Source: Siderastrea siderea
Taxonomy: Eukaryota; Cnidaria; Anthozoa; Scleractinia; Rhizangiidae
Direction of reading: 5' to 3'
Assembly: GCA_964030785.1 (NCBI GenBank)
Contig: OZ034968.1
Span: 54,347,730-54,411,729 of the forward strand
Length of the DNA: 64,000 nt
Of the stretch, positions 32,761 to 45,199 are shown one piece after another. The position numbers and the translations under genes were made by a program. The notes beneath the pieces were generated by a model that had not been told where the DNA came from, ran no database searches, and saw nothing but the letters and a program-made list of their open reading frames with translations. The first letter of the stretch is position 1. The number at the start of each line of letters is the position of its first letter.

Positions 32761-35700
32761 CTGCAATCACACAGATACAAAAACAGGGATAAATAACAAA
32801 GAGGCAAGGCTTACTCAAGGTGTATCAACCCTGCAAACATTTTGCCGCATAAGATATTGCCAGGAATTGGGAGACTTGAAAAAATTTATCTGGGAAATAG
32901 AAATAACACTCGGACAGCAAAAATAATTCGGACTAGTTTGTTTGCAGGGAGGAGATTAAAAGCGTCCAAAAGCTTTGGATATTATCGTGATAATGTAATC
33001 TAGCAAAACAATTCAATTTCCTAGATCTGTTTTAGCAAAAACTGAATATCTGAACATTCCTTTTCTGGAAAAGAAGGCAAATGTAGGATACGATGAAGAA
33101 AATAGCTGGAACATGGTTGGGTTTTACCATGTGACTAATAAAACTGTGAACACTGTGAACACCAAGATTATTTTTGCAATGTTCATTGTGTCGCGACCAA
33201 TCAGATGTGAGATTCAAACTACAAGGAAAAAACGACAAAACACAAATTAATTACCATAATGGCTTGTGGTTCATTTATCTCCTATCTGATTGGTTTTCTT
33301 TCCCAGCGCAATAAACATTTCAGAAATAATTGCAGTGTTCGTGGTTTTCTTGGTTTCCCAGTAAAATTGTTATAGCTAAGCATTTGTTTGTGATCAGTTA
33401 CCTTGTTATACTGTGTCTGTATGCACATGAAAATAAGATAGGCAGTGACGCAGCCTAAACAGCCTTCCAGGTATGTCCGAGGGCCAACTTTCTCAGCTTC
33501 ATCGAAGATGCCATTGATGTGGTTTATTGTGCTTTCAAACTGACTTCGCTCAAGCTAAAACCACAAATACACCAAGGAGAGTGAGGTAAAGTGATGAAAC
33601 CTATTTTTCATCACCACTAGTTTAAATACCGTTCAACATACTAACAATAAGGAGTGGGGAATGGTTAATCTGAGACTGTGAGATGGCGAGATGATCATAT
33701 TCTTGTGTGAACCCAGCGCTCCAAGCTGCGACCGTTTTGGTCGCCATGGCGAGTAGAAAAACAATTTGGCGACTAAAATTTCTGCAAAGGTCGCCAATTT
33801 GGCGACTTCTGTTCTGGCGGTAAGGAGCTAAGATGTTCTCTCTCTTATTTAATTGTTAATACAGACACAATGAAGTTTGACCATGTAAACACAGTTTTTG
33901 TCAGTATCAGTTTCTGTCATACTTTCCTCAGTTCACTTGTTCTGGTTGCGTGAAGTCTTGAACGGATGCGTATGCATCACAATTTGATTTGGATGTAAGA
34001 GCGGCTATTCGTGAAAATGAAAATGTACAGAAGAAGATAGGTCTAGAAATCTTTAGACTACAAGGCACAAAATTGACTTTTCTCCAGCCCTAGCCCCTAG
34101 TAGCTACATAGATAGTGCAAAGTTGTCTAGTATCAACATGGAGAAAAGTTTCCTTTGCAAGGTTCTTTTCCCCGGGTGATCAGGTTTCAAGTGAGAAGAA
34201 AACGAGACAGTGTGATGTCAAATTTCATTCTACACAAAATTTGCATAACTCTCAGCTTTGAAATCACAAGCCAAATAGATCACTCAGTCTATTAAAATGG
34301 GCAGAGCACTGAAAAACAACAAGTAATTCTGTTCAGGTTTGTTTTTCCTTTTCAAATGAAAGATATTTTCATTCAAGAAAAGGAAATTTTCTTTCCAGAC
34401 ATTGCAATTTTTCTGAAGTTGAAAAACAAGTGCTTAATCAAATTACAATACAGATGCATTAAGCATGCAACAGTTTTGTAGAAAGTTTAAATTTTTGCAG
34501 GACATTACAGCTCCACATATGAGAACGGTAATGATTTTCACTTAAGAATACTTCGTCCGCTTTCTGGTTTATTTGGACTTGATTTAAAACCTCAGAGAAC
34601 AGTGAAACTGCTCACCGACAGGTAATCTGTACAGGATACAAATTTGTTGGATACAAGAAGAGGTATCTTGTTTTTCAAGGCTTTTTTATTATTATGAATG
34701 TTGTACCAGTCCAAAATCACTAGCATTTAAACAACTACTGAAAACAAACATTGTGGATCGCAGAATTCAAGAAAAAATGCTTGTGTTATATCTCGGTGTA
34801 CGGTCACAATTTCGGGGCCTGAACTCAACCGGGTTTTTTTCGATTTGTATCATCTTTTATCATTGTTTTTGTTTTTGTTTTTGTTTTTTTGGATGACTTA
34901 AGTGCTCTTCTGAAAGACCATTGGTACAGAAAAAGTACATGTACTACAAGAAGTTATTCGTAGTAAATAAATTCAGGAATCGAGTCTTAACTACACACAC
35001 TCTATTACTTAAATTAATCTTCTCTGGTACATCTTCCAATATTAGAAATAGAATGTAACAGAGACTTTTGGTTACTTGGGTTACCACTTTTGCAACAAAC
35101 TTGGGCACAATTTAATGCCCTGTGATACCAGAAAGACTCCATATTTGGTAGAGAAACATGGTGATGGAAAAAAGAATGTTTCAAAGCCAGGAATTAGCAT
35201 AATTAAGTGTATCATGAGGAAAAAAACACTTTGGCGACCCAAATTTTGTATCTGGCGACCTTTTTACCGGTGCAAGTCGCCACAAGGCGACCTGGGAAAA
35301 AATTCAGCTTGGATCGAGCACTGGAACCTGAGACCATTTGAATTCTTAAATTGCGAGACCAAGCTTTCAGAGCTTGGAGAGTCATTTTAAGGCCCTCTAA
35401 AAAGTCAAGACTCTAGGCGGTTTTGCAAAAACAATGCAATCCTGAGATTGCTAGGTCAAAAAAATCGAGACTCTGAGATGCAAAGAATTGTTCAAAAAAT
35501 GAGACAGCAAAATGCTTACAATTCAGCTCAAATTTTGTGAAACCCTAATTTTTGGTTTAAGACCATTAACCACCCCTACAATAACCAGCCTCCTCTGCCT
35601 TCCAACAGCATTATGTATGGTTTCCAGGCTTACAAATTATTTGTAACCAAACACAACAAAACATTTTCTAGCAACTCTCAAGCATAAGTGTCAGTCTTGC

Positions 35701-38700
35701 TTTTCCATTAGAAATTTGAAGATATGTCCACCAAGATTCATCATGGAATAATGTAAAATATAAGAAAAATGTTTTCTCGTAAAAAAAAAGAAAAACAAAA
35801 CAAAACAAATTACAGATGTGAGCTTTTGACATCCTGTCTACTGTCTTCACTGAATAGAAATGCAGGACATTCCACGTTTCTTACATTTTCGTCTGTCAGA
35901 GACATCACCCAGCTTGTTGAATGCACATTTGTAGCATATTAAAATTTTTACCAATTCTTCACCAACTATCGCATTTCTTATATTTTTGATCTTGCGCATC
36001 TGGCAAACATATCTAGCACTTGCTGCTCTCACGTCTGAGTCACAAACCAGGGATCATCACAATCAAGTGTCTTAATGCCCAATGAGAAACTGTGGAGGGG
36101 GGGGTGGGGGAGGTCTATCCCTCATCCTTAAAGACTCTCTGTCGACTACAATGCAATGCGCGCGTTTGTTTACGTTTTGATTCCTTTGGAGAGAGAACAT
36201 TGTGATAAAATGGCTAGATTTGAGCCCTTTAGCAGCCAAGAAAGGAAATGAAGGTGTTCACTTCGTTAGGTGTATACGTTTTGTCAATAGAAAGAGCTAA
36301 ATTTTATGTTTTATAAGTCTTGCAGATGACTGTAATAAAATACGATTCATCTTAGACTGTCATTACACGTCACGCAGTCAGAGAAATATTTTCAAATTGA
36401 CATAGCGCATTTGGTTTTTAGTGTATTGGGTCATGAGTTCGCTCATACATTTATGTTCAACAGCACTTATACCTTAATATACCCCACTTTAAAATGTCGA
36501 AAGGTGTGTGGAGTAAAAGCAATTGACATTACTTTATTTTATCACTAACGGTTGCAAAATCGCGATTCGTCACCCGCGGGGTGTGTTCAATACTCATTCA
36601 CATCCGATCTACAGAAACATTTATTACTGTAGTCAGTTTGATTTTCACTCACATTCAGTTCCACATAACCATAAGAATTCTGTTATTTTTCCCTATGAAC
36701 TCACTGGATCGTCCATAGTCACATTATTCTGATGTGAGGTATAAATAAAAAACTTTCCGCGTGGTCTCGCTTGTCGGTTGAGAGCTGTGCGAAACCTTGA
36801 GTGTCCGAATGTTGCTTTTGTGCCCCGAAGAATAAAACATTTTTTAAATCAACACTGCTCCAATAGTTCCCTGATAAATTTCATAGCTCCATAAGAAAAT
36901 TTCTATCCATTCTACGGAAGGCTGACTTGGGTGAAGGCAGATTTCCCCAACCTTCAAATGCCGACGTAAAACTTTGGGGTTTTGTGGTCCACGAAACCTC
37001 CGTTTAGGCGCGCGTTGCATTGTGGTCGACAGAAAGTCTTTAAAACTTACAGAACAGTAACCCCATTATCCGACAAAATACCTTATTCTCACTAAATTTC
37101 GCGAGTATTAAATTTCGCGAAAAATCAAGAGCCATATTCTGCAAGCATTAAATTTTGCAATTTTGAGAGGAAATTAGAATTGGAGTGCATTAAATTTCAC
37201 GATTTTTTCTATTCTTTGAACAATACGTAGCTTTGACCTCAGAACTGTAACGATATAATTAATATGATTGTCACCGCAAACAATAGCAAACAAAACAAGC
37301 TCAACATAACAAAGCATAAGGTATTCCACAGTCTAAACACCCGATAGGTTCATCGATATAAGAAGTTAGTGGCAAGATAAATGATGGACAAAATCAAACA
37401 AAAAAACTCCTAAACATGAGGTTGGGACATGTTGGAATAATAGTATTAAAGCAACAGCTTGAATTTAATTATTTTATTGATATTATAAATTATAGTATTA
37501 AATCTCGCAATTTTAATCTTCGCCTATCCTATATTTCGCGAGTATTAAATTTCTTGATTTTTTCAAAATCGCAAACGTCGCAAAATTTAGTACTCGCGAA
37601 ATTAAGTGAGAATAAGGTACTTAAAGAACCAGTGTCACCCAAAGTACTTTGTGTGCTTGTGTTTTTGTTTTGAAACAGCTTTAAGTGCTTGGCTGATGCA
37701 TTTGCTGGACTTTTCGCAAATTACACCGTGCCGCAATGGCCTTCTAGCGAGCTGATATGTACAGTAGCAGCCTCTGAAAATAGAAATTAATATCTTCATC
37801 GCTAGATGTTACCGAAGAAAACAACTCTAGATCTGACTTTGTAGTAGACTTATATGGAGCTATCATAGCACCAATCAATCGATTGATCAATCTCGAAGTC
37901 AAAAACCCAGAGAAGCCACTTCCACTCGACATAAAATAAGACAAAAACAAATAGTAAGAATATTGACGTCTTCATCGCTAGATGTCACTGGAGAAAACTA
38001 ATCAAGATCCGACTTTGCAGTGAATGCGTATACATGGATCTATTACAGTCTGATCGATTGATGCGCGATTGATTGTATCGACTGATGTTGATGGATGCAA
38101 AAGCCACTTACAATTTTTGTAAAAATAAAACATAAACAAACAGCTGTGAACACAAGGAGTAATTAAGCCAAAAAGCACAAGCTCATGACCATAAGCATTA
38201 TTTTGGAGCAGGTCCGTAGCTTTTGTTATTTTGCAGTAAATTAATGTTCCTTTTGTTTTTATTTGGTAATGAATGTAGCACTATTTCGGCAAATGCAGTG
38301 TCAGTGCTATTGCTGAAACCCCCAGATGTTTTTCTGTTCCTCCGCTACTGATACATAGACTCCTTTAACCATACGTCTTTAGCAGAGCCTGGAAGGCTCG
38401 GCCTTCGCCTCAACTTTCCTGAACCCTACGAAGCATCCAATTTAAAGGTATCCTTAAATGTCAACTTGAAATTCACACCAGTGCTTTCGGATCGCTAACG
38501 GCAGCGATGCAAAGAGATACAAATCAGACTTCACAAAAATCAAGAAAATGGCTGATTTTTCATATACGAAAAATGTACCTTGGCGCGCAAAGTCCTTTGG
38601 GTGACACTGGCTAGAGCTTTAAAAATTGTCAAGCATGTAGTTAACCCTAAAATTAGTGCTGCTGAATTTGCCCACATGCACACACGCCACAACCAACTTG

Positions 38701-40129
38701 CTCACACATTTGACTACCAATTTATAAGCTAACACAGTCAAAACACAAGAATAATTTGAGATGCACTGACCGGACTGTTTTGATATTGCTCTTTTTTAAA
38801 ATTGGTCCAAAGTTGTGTTTGCAGTGTGTGTTAGAAATTCCCACTAAGCTCAACTTAGAAAACAACATTTTATGTACATGTAAACCACAATAATAATATT
38901 ATTGTTTTTCAATCAGCCTGATACAATTCAACAGGAAGATTTTGATGCTCACTTTTTAGTTTTTTTCTGAAGTTGTCTCCATGGTGTATTTGCAGTTCAG
39001 GATAAGGTTACTCGACATATTCATGTTTACTCAGAAAAGAGAATCAGTAAAGAAAGAATTCTACATTTCACCATTTCTTTACATTTACAATGTTGCTAAC
39101 AAATATAACAATAAGGTATTTCTGGTTACTTAATACATATCAATAATGATTTGCTTAGACATAAACGTCGGTTTTCATCGTTTATTTTTGCTTACTTAAT
39201 ACATGTAGCTTAAAACCTACAGAAAAATATTTACCGATTTTCTGGACTTACAAAACAAAACAAAGTAATAAAAAAATTGTATACAACTTAGAACTATGGT
39301 GATTCGAATAAACTGGCGATTTAAGTACAATGTGGGAGAGTTTGCCTATGGGATTCACTGGTTGCTAACTGAATCCCTAGGATTATCCGGATCTACAGGA
39401 TTCAATGCCTAAGGGAAGTGGTCAAAACTGAAACTTTCCTATCTGAGGCTTTTGAGCCTCAGTTTTAAAGGGTGATCTATTCTTCAGCATTTTGACAATT
39501 TACGTGTATGAGAACTTAATTTTAACAACCGCAAACGGCCCCTGCACTTTGTTTACATACAGTAACAATTTAACGGATGAGAAATAATTCAGGATAAAAA
39601 AAACTGTATTTTCAGCTTAAGACTACGATAAAACAGAAATTGCATGCAACTGGAGACAAGGACGATAGCTGGACTAGTTGTTTTGGCGTGCGATTAAATA
39701 AGGTTACAAATGATCGGTTACAAAAATTACAAATGCATAAACGCGATCGATCGAATGATCAATGACTGACAAATTTTTACTTCCTTCATCTAAGAAACAA
39801 ACCTTTTTCATTAGACCTGAAAGTTTCTATCATTTGGGAAGGAAACTAATCTTTGTAATAATCTTACCTTTCCCTCTAACTCCGGTGGAAACTTGTTGGA
39901 ATAGCGACACGCAGTTCCTCGAGAGTAATCCCTTTGGACGAAAACTTTGACATTTCGTCTCGAAGCATCATCATTCTGCACCTATAAAACGAGTGTATAA
40001 ACAATTTGGTTGTACCTAATGTAACACCAAACTCTATTGAACGAGATAACGGTGTTCATTGATCAAAAACTAAGACCAAAACAGATAAATTAGCAATTCC
40101 AAGCCAAACCCAACCTGAGCGCTCGCCAT
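32602..40129 (-). CDS. GOLGA7: GOLGA7 (golgin subfamily A member 7 / GCP16) homologue, four exons
   Basis: In animals GOLGA7 binds DHHC-type palmitoyltransferases such as ZDHHC9 and stabilises them for Ras palmitoylation at the Golgi; it is itself palmitoylated on paired cysteines. About 144 codons are recovered (human is 137). Exon 1 (40115-40129) encodes MASAQ. Exon 2 (39868-39975) encodes [20 protein letters not shown], and exon 3 (33402-33554) the membrane-proximal [17 protein letters not shown] with the two expected Cys. Exon 4 (32602-32760) encodes [20 protein letters not shown] and DRGLRV. All borders have GT-AG sites and are in phase 0. The last residues after DRGLRVV do not look conserved, so the true C-terminus may use another exon. 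A 6.3-kb intron separates exons 2 and 3. Confidence 0.92.
33402..33554 (-). CDS. GOLGA7: GOLGA7 exon 3
   Basis: 51 codons with the conserved helix [19 protein letters not shown]. The two Cys correspond to the palmitoylated pair in the mammalian protein. Confidence 0.93.
33711..35325 (+). mobile_element. TIR element with 5-bp duplication, in GOLGA7 intron 2
   Basis: The left end CAGCGCTCCAAGCTG resembles the inverse of the right end, CAGTGCTCGATCCAAGCTG. GAACC flanks both sides (33706-33710 and just after 35325). TGGCGACC/GGTCGCC phrases recur close to both ends. Non-coding; the superfamily is uncertain (hAT-like). Confidence 0.6.
36070..36130. other. Short G-rich tract
   Basis: A GGGGGGGG-TGGGGG run near 36097-36110 just outside the next element. 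Confidence 0.6.
36131..37040 (-). mobile_element. TIR element, copy B
   Basis: Related to copy A (6291-7180) but inverted, and similar along most of its length. Ends are AAGACTCTCTGTCGAC and GTCGACAGAAAGTCTT. TTAA occurs at both edges (36128-36131 and 37039-37042), whereas copy A shows a 9-bp flanking repeat instead. Non-coding. Confidence 0.8.
37076..37620 (+). mobile_element. TA-flanked MITE with AAATTTCGCG motifs
   Basis: About 40-base ends TACCTTATTCTCACTAAAT and the inverse of the right end (TACCTTATTCTCACTTAAT) continue through TTTCGCGAGTA. Flanking TA suggests Tc1/mariner-type mobilisation. Internal ATTAAATTTCGCG phrases repeat. Confidence 0.75.
37785..38100 (+). repeat. Diverged tandem duplication, unit about 180 bases
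   Basis: CTTCATCGCTAGATGT near 37795 and again near 37971, followed in both by GAAGAAAAC/GGAGAAAAC, GATCTGACTTTG/GATCCGACTTTG and CGATTGAT phrases in the same order. Confidence 0.7.
38101..39867. other. Rest of GOLGA7 intron 2
   Basis: Nothing recognised in this stretch, or in 35326-36069 of the same intron. Confidence 0.5.
39868..39975 (-). CDS. GOLGA7: GOLGA7 exon 2
   Basis: 36 codons flanked by a tgcag acceptor and a gtaaga donor. It contains the conserved [20 protein letters not shown] segment. Confidence 0.92.
40115..40129 (-). CDS. GOLGA7: GOLGA7 exon 1 (start)
   Basis: Five codons, MASAQ, then a gttggg donor in phase 0. The ATG is chosen because it is the nearest upstream start whose exon joins exon 2 in phase. 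Confidence 0.7.
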
Positions 40130-42030
40130 ATTGTCTTCGTCCACTTGTCAGAGAAGAACGCGGTTCCAGACCTCCCGCAGCCGACCCGATCCGCCGGCTC
40201 ATTTGATTTGCATCAGAGCAAGCGAGAGAAATTTTCAAGTTCAAATGATTGAACGCGTTATCAATTCACTAAGCCGTCAAGGATTGATGTCTTGAAGAGC
40301 CATGCAAGTCTTAAAGGATAAATTTCACCGTGAGCAAAGCCTTTTTTCTTGTTTTTGTCATGTATATGCGTGCTGTGCTAAAGTGAATTGATTTGTGTTT
40401 TAGTTGTTGTTTACTTTTTCGCAGGTTATTGAAGAGCTCGGTTCGTATTTCGCTCGCCACTAATGGACTTACCCTCGAAAACATTTAAAATTCATTAATG
40501 GATTGAAGTAATTTAAACGATACGCGGATCTGGCACTGGAAAACTTCGAACAAATTCGATCGAAACATGTATAGTATCTGTTGTGTTCCAATGATTTCAA
40601 CATGTGATTTGACTACCGATCGTTGTACGTCATATTTTTGTACATGTATCACTTAACAGTTTCATGTCTTTTACCGCATTTTGTATAAAGATACCCGCCA
40701 AACAAATTGTTGTACTTTTGCGAGGTGTCAGTTTGAATTATCAGCTTTTGCATGTACGTACATCTGCACTCGTTACACGCATTCAGCTATAATTATTAAC
40801 CTTTTCGTAGTTCACCCCGCCGGGACGTGATCAAAGATATACAAGCTGATGATTGAAAATCCAAAAAAGGATATCTCCTCTGTATTGACGACACACTTAT
40901 CGCGAAACAAAATAAATCATTCATTTTTTTCAAGCCACTGTTTGTGATCACAATGAAAAATATCGCCTGTTGTTTGACGTCTCAATTACATCCCCGTCTA
41001 CAGACAGTTGCACTTATATATTATTGATTTTAAATTCGCTTTGGCTGGTGTTCAAATATTATCGAGTAAATGCTAGAAGCAAATCGGAATTACCAGCCGT
41101 TGGTAAAACATCAGCAACTGAAATGTAAAACTTATATAAACAGACTTCACACCACCAACAATAATATCGACGAACTAACGTCGCTGATGTTTTAATAGAT
41201 TCCAGAAAGACTCCCTAAAGGAAAACTTCTCTTCAGCCGCTCATTTAGAAACTTTTTTTATTATGTTATAGAGTAAAAAGCATGGAAATTGCCACATTTT
41301 CCTTCAAAACTGAGAAACGGTTTATGCGAAATCCGACACTTCGTGTCACAGCTTGTCAGGCTGTTTCCAAGTCATGTCACGTATGCATCAAAAAAGCACC
41401 TTTAGCGTGACACCGAAGCCGCCAGTCTAAGAGTTCAAAGTAAGTGAGTGTGAATCTTCACGTTCATTCGCCATCTACGGATCTCAATCCGAATTCACAA
41501 TTGACCAGCTTCCACTTGTTGGCTTGATAGCACAATTGGTTAGAGCGCTGCATTGCTATTCTTAGTTTTCATCAATGTGATGGTAGAATGAGTTTGCGTG
41601 TGTGAACGAGATTCGGGAGTTACAAAAGAGTAGTTAGAAAGAAACAACTAGAACAATTTCTGGCTCTCTAGTACTATTCAGAGTAAAGGAATCGAGAAAA
41701 TAATTTTCAGAACATTACAAGACCTTTGGTTTCCCCCATTGTTTGGGCACTAAGATGTCATGGTAGAAGAAATAAAGATGATCAGATGAAATCAACAATC
41801 CTAGTTTCCCTTCAAAGTGATTGAGATGGCACTTTTACGTTATTATCGTGCTTGAAAATTGAAAAGTAAGGCGAAAATGTTAGTTTTGTAACGTTTTGAG
41901 ATTTCCTGTGTATCGGGCTGCCACGAAATTAATCAAATTTCCAAATGCTTTATTTCTAAAGGGAAGCAATAACATGAAATTCTCCTTGAAGATTTTGCTC
42001 GTGGTGTTGGCGTGTAGAATGTATTAAAAG
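40130..42030. other. Upstream of GOLGA7, intergenic
   Basis: No gene seen. A tRNA-like A-box phrase, TAGCACAATTGGTTAGAGCG, sits at about 41528-41547 without a complete tRNA, suggesting a SINE head fragment. Confidence 0.45.
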
Positions 42031-42398
42031 GGGTCATCAGATACTTGCAAACTTTTTAAAACACTTTACTAGTACTACTAAATAAATTTTTGGTGAAAAA
42101 CTTTACCAGTGAAAATTAAAATTACATAAATCTAAAAAAAAAACAACATATAAAATATAAATATCGTATACTAATGAATGCAAAATCTTGCAAAAAAGAA
42201 ATCGACTTTTTTGCAAGATATTCCATTTATTAGTATATGATTTATTATTCATACTAGTAAATGCACAATCTTACAAAAAAGAAAACGACTTTTTTGCGAG
42301 ATATTCCATTTATTAGTATATGTATACTTTTTTTGCAAAAAATTGGTTTATTAGTACTAGTAAAGTTTTTTACAAACTTTGTAAGTATGTGAATTCCC
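42031..42398 (+). mobile_element. TIR element with 9-bp duplication, Mutator-like
   Basis: TATTAAAAG flanks both sides (42022-42030 and 42399-42407). Ends start GGG and share ATACTT then ACTTTACTAGTACTA in inverted orientation. The interior holds two tandem hairpin units (about 42172-42237 and 42255-42321), each with TTGCAAAAAAG opposite CTTTTTTGCAA-like sequence. A 9-bp duplication fits Mutator-like elements. Confidence 0.75.
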
Positions 42399-42409
42399 TA
42401 TTAAAAGAC

Positions 42410-43694
42410 GGGCTTTGTGGTGGCCTTAGTTTATGTTCTTGAATTTTAATGATATCACATGAAAAGCGGCAATTGGAGGGTCATGCGTGGGTTCAAACTC
42501 CGTTTGAGCGTAAACTTTCTTAACTTTTTTTAAAAGGTTCTTCTTTTTCAACTGCGTAAGTTGATATTTTCATTGCGATGGTCGTCATCATTTTCTTAGG
42601 TCAAAATAAGCTGTAAAGTGCATTGCAATTTGGGAACTATTTAAGGTTTTAATTTTTGTTTTCGTATAAAAATGAATCTTTTACATAAATTAAAGGATAG
42701 ACGCATAAAAAATAGGGTTTCCACGGACGACATCTCGTGGTTGTGGTTTCTATTGAGCAATATTTTGAGTAATTTACGGTAAAAGCACGCAACATTGGTT
42801 ACATACAACTAAAAATATAAAATAGCGCTAACTTTAACCTAAATGACTCGAGTACAACAATAGTCCGCCTCTGATTTGCTACTGATACGACCAAGAACTC
42901 TTAAAATTATCTTTACCATCAATATGATTTCAAGGGCTGTAGCCAGTATGAGGCAAACCGAGGCACTTGCCTCAGTCATTTTTTTCGTTTTCTCCGAGTC
43001 ATTTTTTTCGTTAAAATATAAATACCTAAGTAGAAAATTTAACCATGGACATTAATATTGCCTCAGTAGGAGTTTTTTCTGGATACAGCCCTGATTTCAT
43101 TTTACTTGGAAACTCTTGAGATTTAATTTTCCGGGAAGGTATGTGTAACATTTCATCGAAGAGTTTCAGTAAAGATAGGAAGGAAAGTAATGGGAAGGAA
43201 AGCCCAAATCATTTTAAGGTATATAGTCTATATACAGCTGTATGTAGTCCGTATAGGATATGCAGTACTTTTCAAGATCGTTGGATTATCGGTTGGATAA
43301 TCGGTTGGATCATTTGGTATTATGTTGATAGCTCAGTTTCGTTCATGGCCTGTAAATGACCAACGTTGAACAATAATATAAAGCTCTTCGGGAAGTGTCG
43401 TTTTACATAGGAAATCCTTTTGTTGGTCTACCTTTTTACCGCGATTTAGCACTAAAGGTGTCGTGGTTTAATTTGTCTCCTCGGCTTTGAAAAGAGCATT
43501 TTACTACATAAGACGTGGTTTCGAAACTTCTGATCAAATGCATAACTAACCTTCGTCGTGAATGAAAAAAAAAAAATTCGCTCAATCTTCCCTTCGGTAA
43601 GCTTGCCATTGTAAATCGTTATTTCTGTTTCGTTATTATAGCATTGCTTTTGCGACGACCGCTTATAACAAGGCGCGCTCCTTTTATTAATTAT
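42410..43694. other. Intergenic, no gene seen
   Basis: Only short repeats, such as ATCGGTTGGAT near 43288-43308. Confidence 0.5.
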
Positions 43695-43908
43695 TTAAAA
43701 TTGTGGAAGTAGTTTGTCAAATTCTAAGTCAACTGTCATTTTACAGATATAGGGCACCATCACAGCGTCAAGCACGGACACGGCGACAAGCGAAATGGCG
43801 CAAAACATAAGGAAAAGGACGAAGCTGCTAAGAAACCGGGTAAGGTAGCCAGGTTTCTTTTCTCTCATCCAGTCGGAGACCCATGGGTGGATATTAGGGC
43901 TCTCTCCT
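43695..43908 (-). CDS. Possible terminal exon of a membrane protein
   Basis: About 71 codons to a TAA at 43695. A polar start (IHPWVSDWMREKKPGYLTRF) is followed by a hydrophobic stretch (FVLFLMFCAISLVAVSVLDA) and a short charged tail. Composition and the ctgcag acceptor look like a real last exon with a transmembrane helix, but I do not recognise the family and found no upstream exon. It may be a relic. Confidence 0.3.
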
Positions 43909-43936
43909 CTGCAGAGGCTCCTGTTAGTAAACACCA

Positions 43937-44783
43937 GTGCGCTTTAATTTTTTCCTCTTCCCAGCCTCCGAGCGTTTCTACCCAGCGCGACTGTTGGAGG
44001 CCTTTGCGGAGGAGAGAGGATATAAGGGGGTGAATGGAGAAAGTCTAAAGAGGGGAAGAAATTCGGCAGCGAAGAAACGCCGGTTTTCCCGCACCTGTTT
44101 CGGAGAGAAAGAGAAAGAGAGAGTGAACTAAAAGTGGTGTAAGTTACGTTGTTTATACGATGCGTAAAGGTTGCGAAAACAGGTCAGGACCTAGCGTTGT
44201 TCGTTTCGTTCCGTTTTCTTTCGTTTTGGCACCAGAAGCGCCTATGGTCCGGAAGCAAACCATCAGGGCCATGTCAGTATTTTCTGAACGTGAAAGTGGT
44301 CTTTTCACATCTGTCTTGCCGCGTGTGATGACAAAGCGGCAAGACACGGATCTTGGGCGCGTTTCTCGAAAGCCCCCGAAGCTTTGCGCCGTAAAGCGAT
44401 AGGTGAAAATATGAACCTCTGATTGTAAAACGCTGATTCTTTAATATGTCTTTAAGATAAGAAATGTTTCACTTGACTCATGGCAAAGTTTCATTCTTAG
44501 AAACTTCTTCGTTTGCGAGATACAGTGTGAATTATCTTGCCGTGAATCACCCCGAAAAGTTTCGAGGCTTTCGAGAAACGTACGCCTGGTAACGTTGTTC
44601 CTGGAATGAAAAATTACCTGACCAAAATACTCTTAAGTGAAAAATTGAGTCTAAGTTGTCACCTTTGCCTCCATATGATATTAAAAAATAAATGGATCGC
44701 CCCGTTTACGGTAGACGGGTGTCCACTTATCAACACTCCCGAAGACATGCATGATACGCAGTTTGGTACTGAGAATTTTATAA
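43937..44783. other. Intergenic, no gene seen
   Basis: It contains open frames on both strands without family resemblance. Confidence 0.4.
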
Positions 44784-45185
44784 CAGGGTCTGGAAGGGTA
44801 TTCTCGGGATCCGGGATTTGACCAAAATACGGTGCGGGATTCGGGAAAACGAAAAATATCTTGACGGGATTCGGGATTTTACTGCTACCAGGGAAGCGGG
44901 ATTTGCCAAAATTTTGGGACGGGAAGCGGGATTTTGTTGCCTGTCTCTCGGGAATTCGGGAAATCGTCACGACCCAAATAAACGTTATGGCGGCAAAAGC
45001 GAATCAACCAGGCGAGCGCAAAATATCAATCGAAAGGACCAGCTTTTGCAGAAATTAGTCTTTTTTCATGCATTTTTGGGAAAGAAAAAACGAAATTCGG
45101 GATAGCGATGAAAAAAGTGCGGGATGCGGGATTCTCGTGAAAAAGGAGCGGGAATGCGGGATCAGGACCCCCCTTCCAGACCCTG
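44784..45185 (+). mobile_element. hAT-like non-autonomous TIR element
   Basis: Ends CAGGGTCTGGAAGG and CCTTCCAGACCCTG are perfect inverses, flanked by TTATAA on both sides (44778-44783 and 45186-45191). The interior has many GCGGGATT/TTCGGGA repeats. Non-coding. Confidence 0.75.
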
Positions 45186-45199
45186 TTATAAATATCGAT

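Noticed and set aside
35076..35390. 104-codon plus-strand frame
   Set aside because: It spans the right end of a TIR element and has no protein-like features.
41521..41560. tRNA-like A-box sequence
   Set aside because: No matching anticodon stem or B box within tRNA distance.
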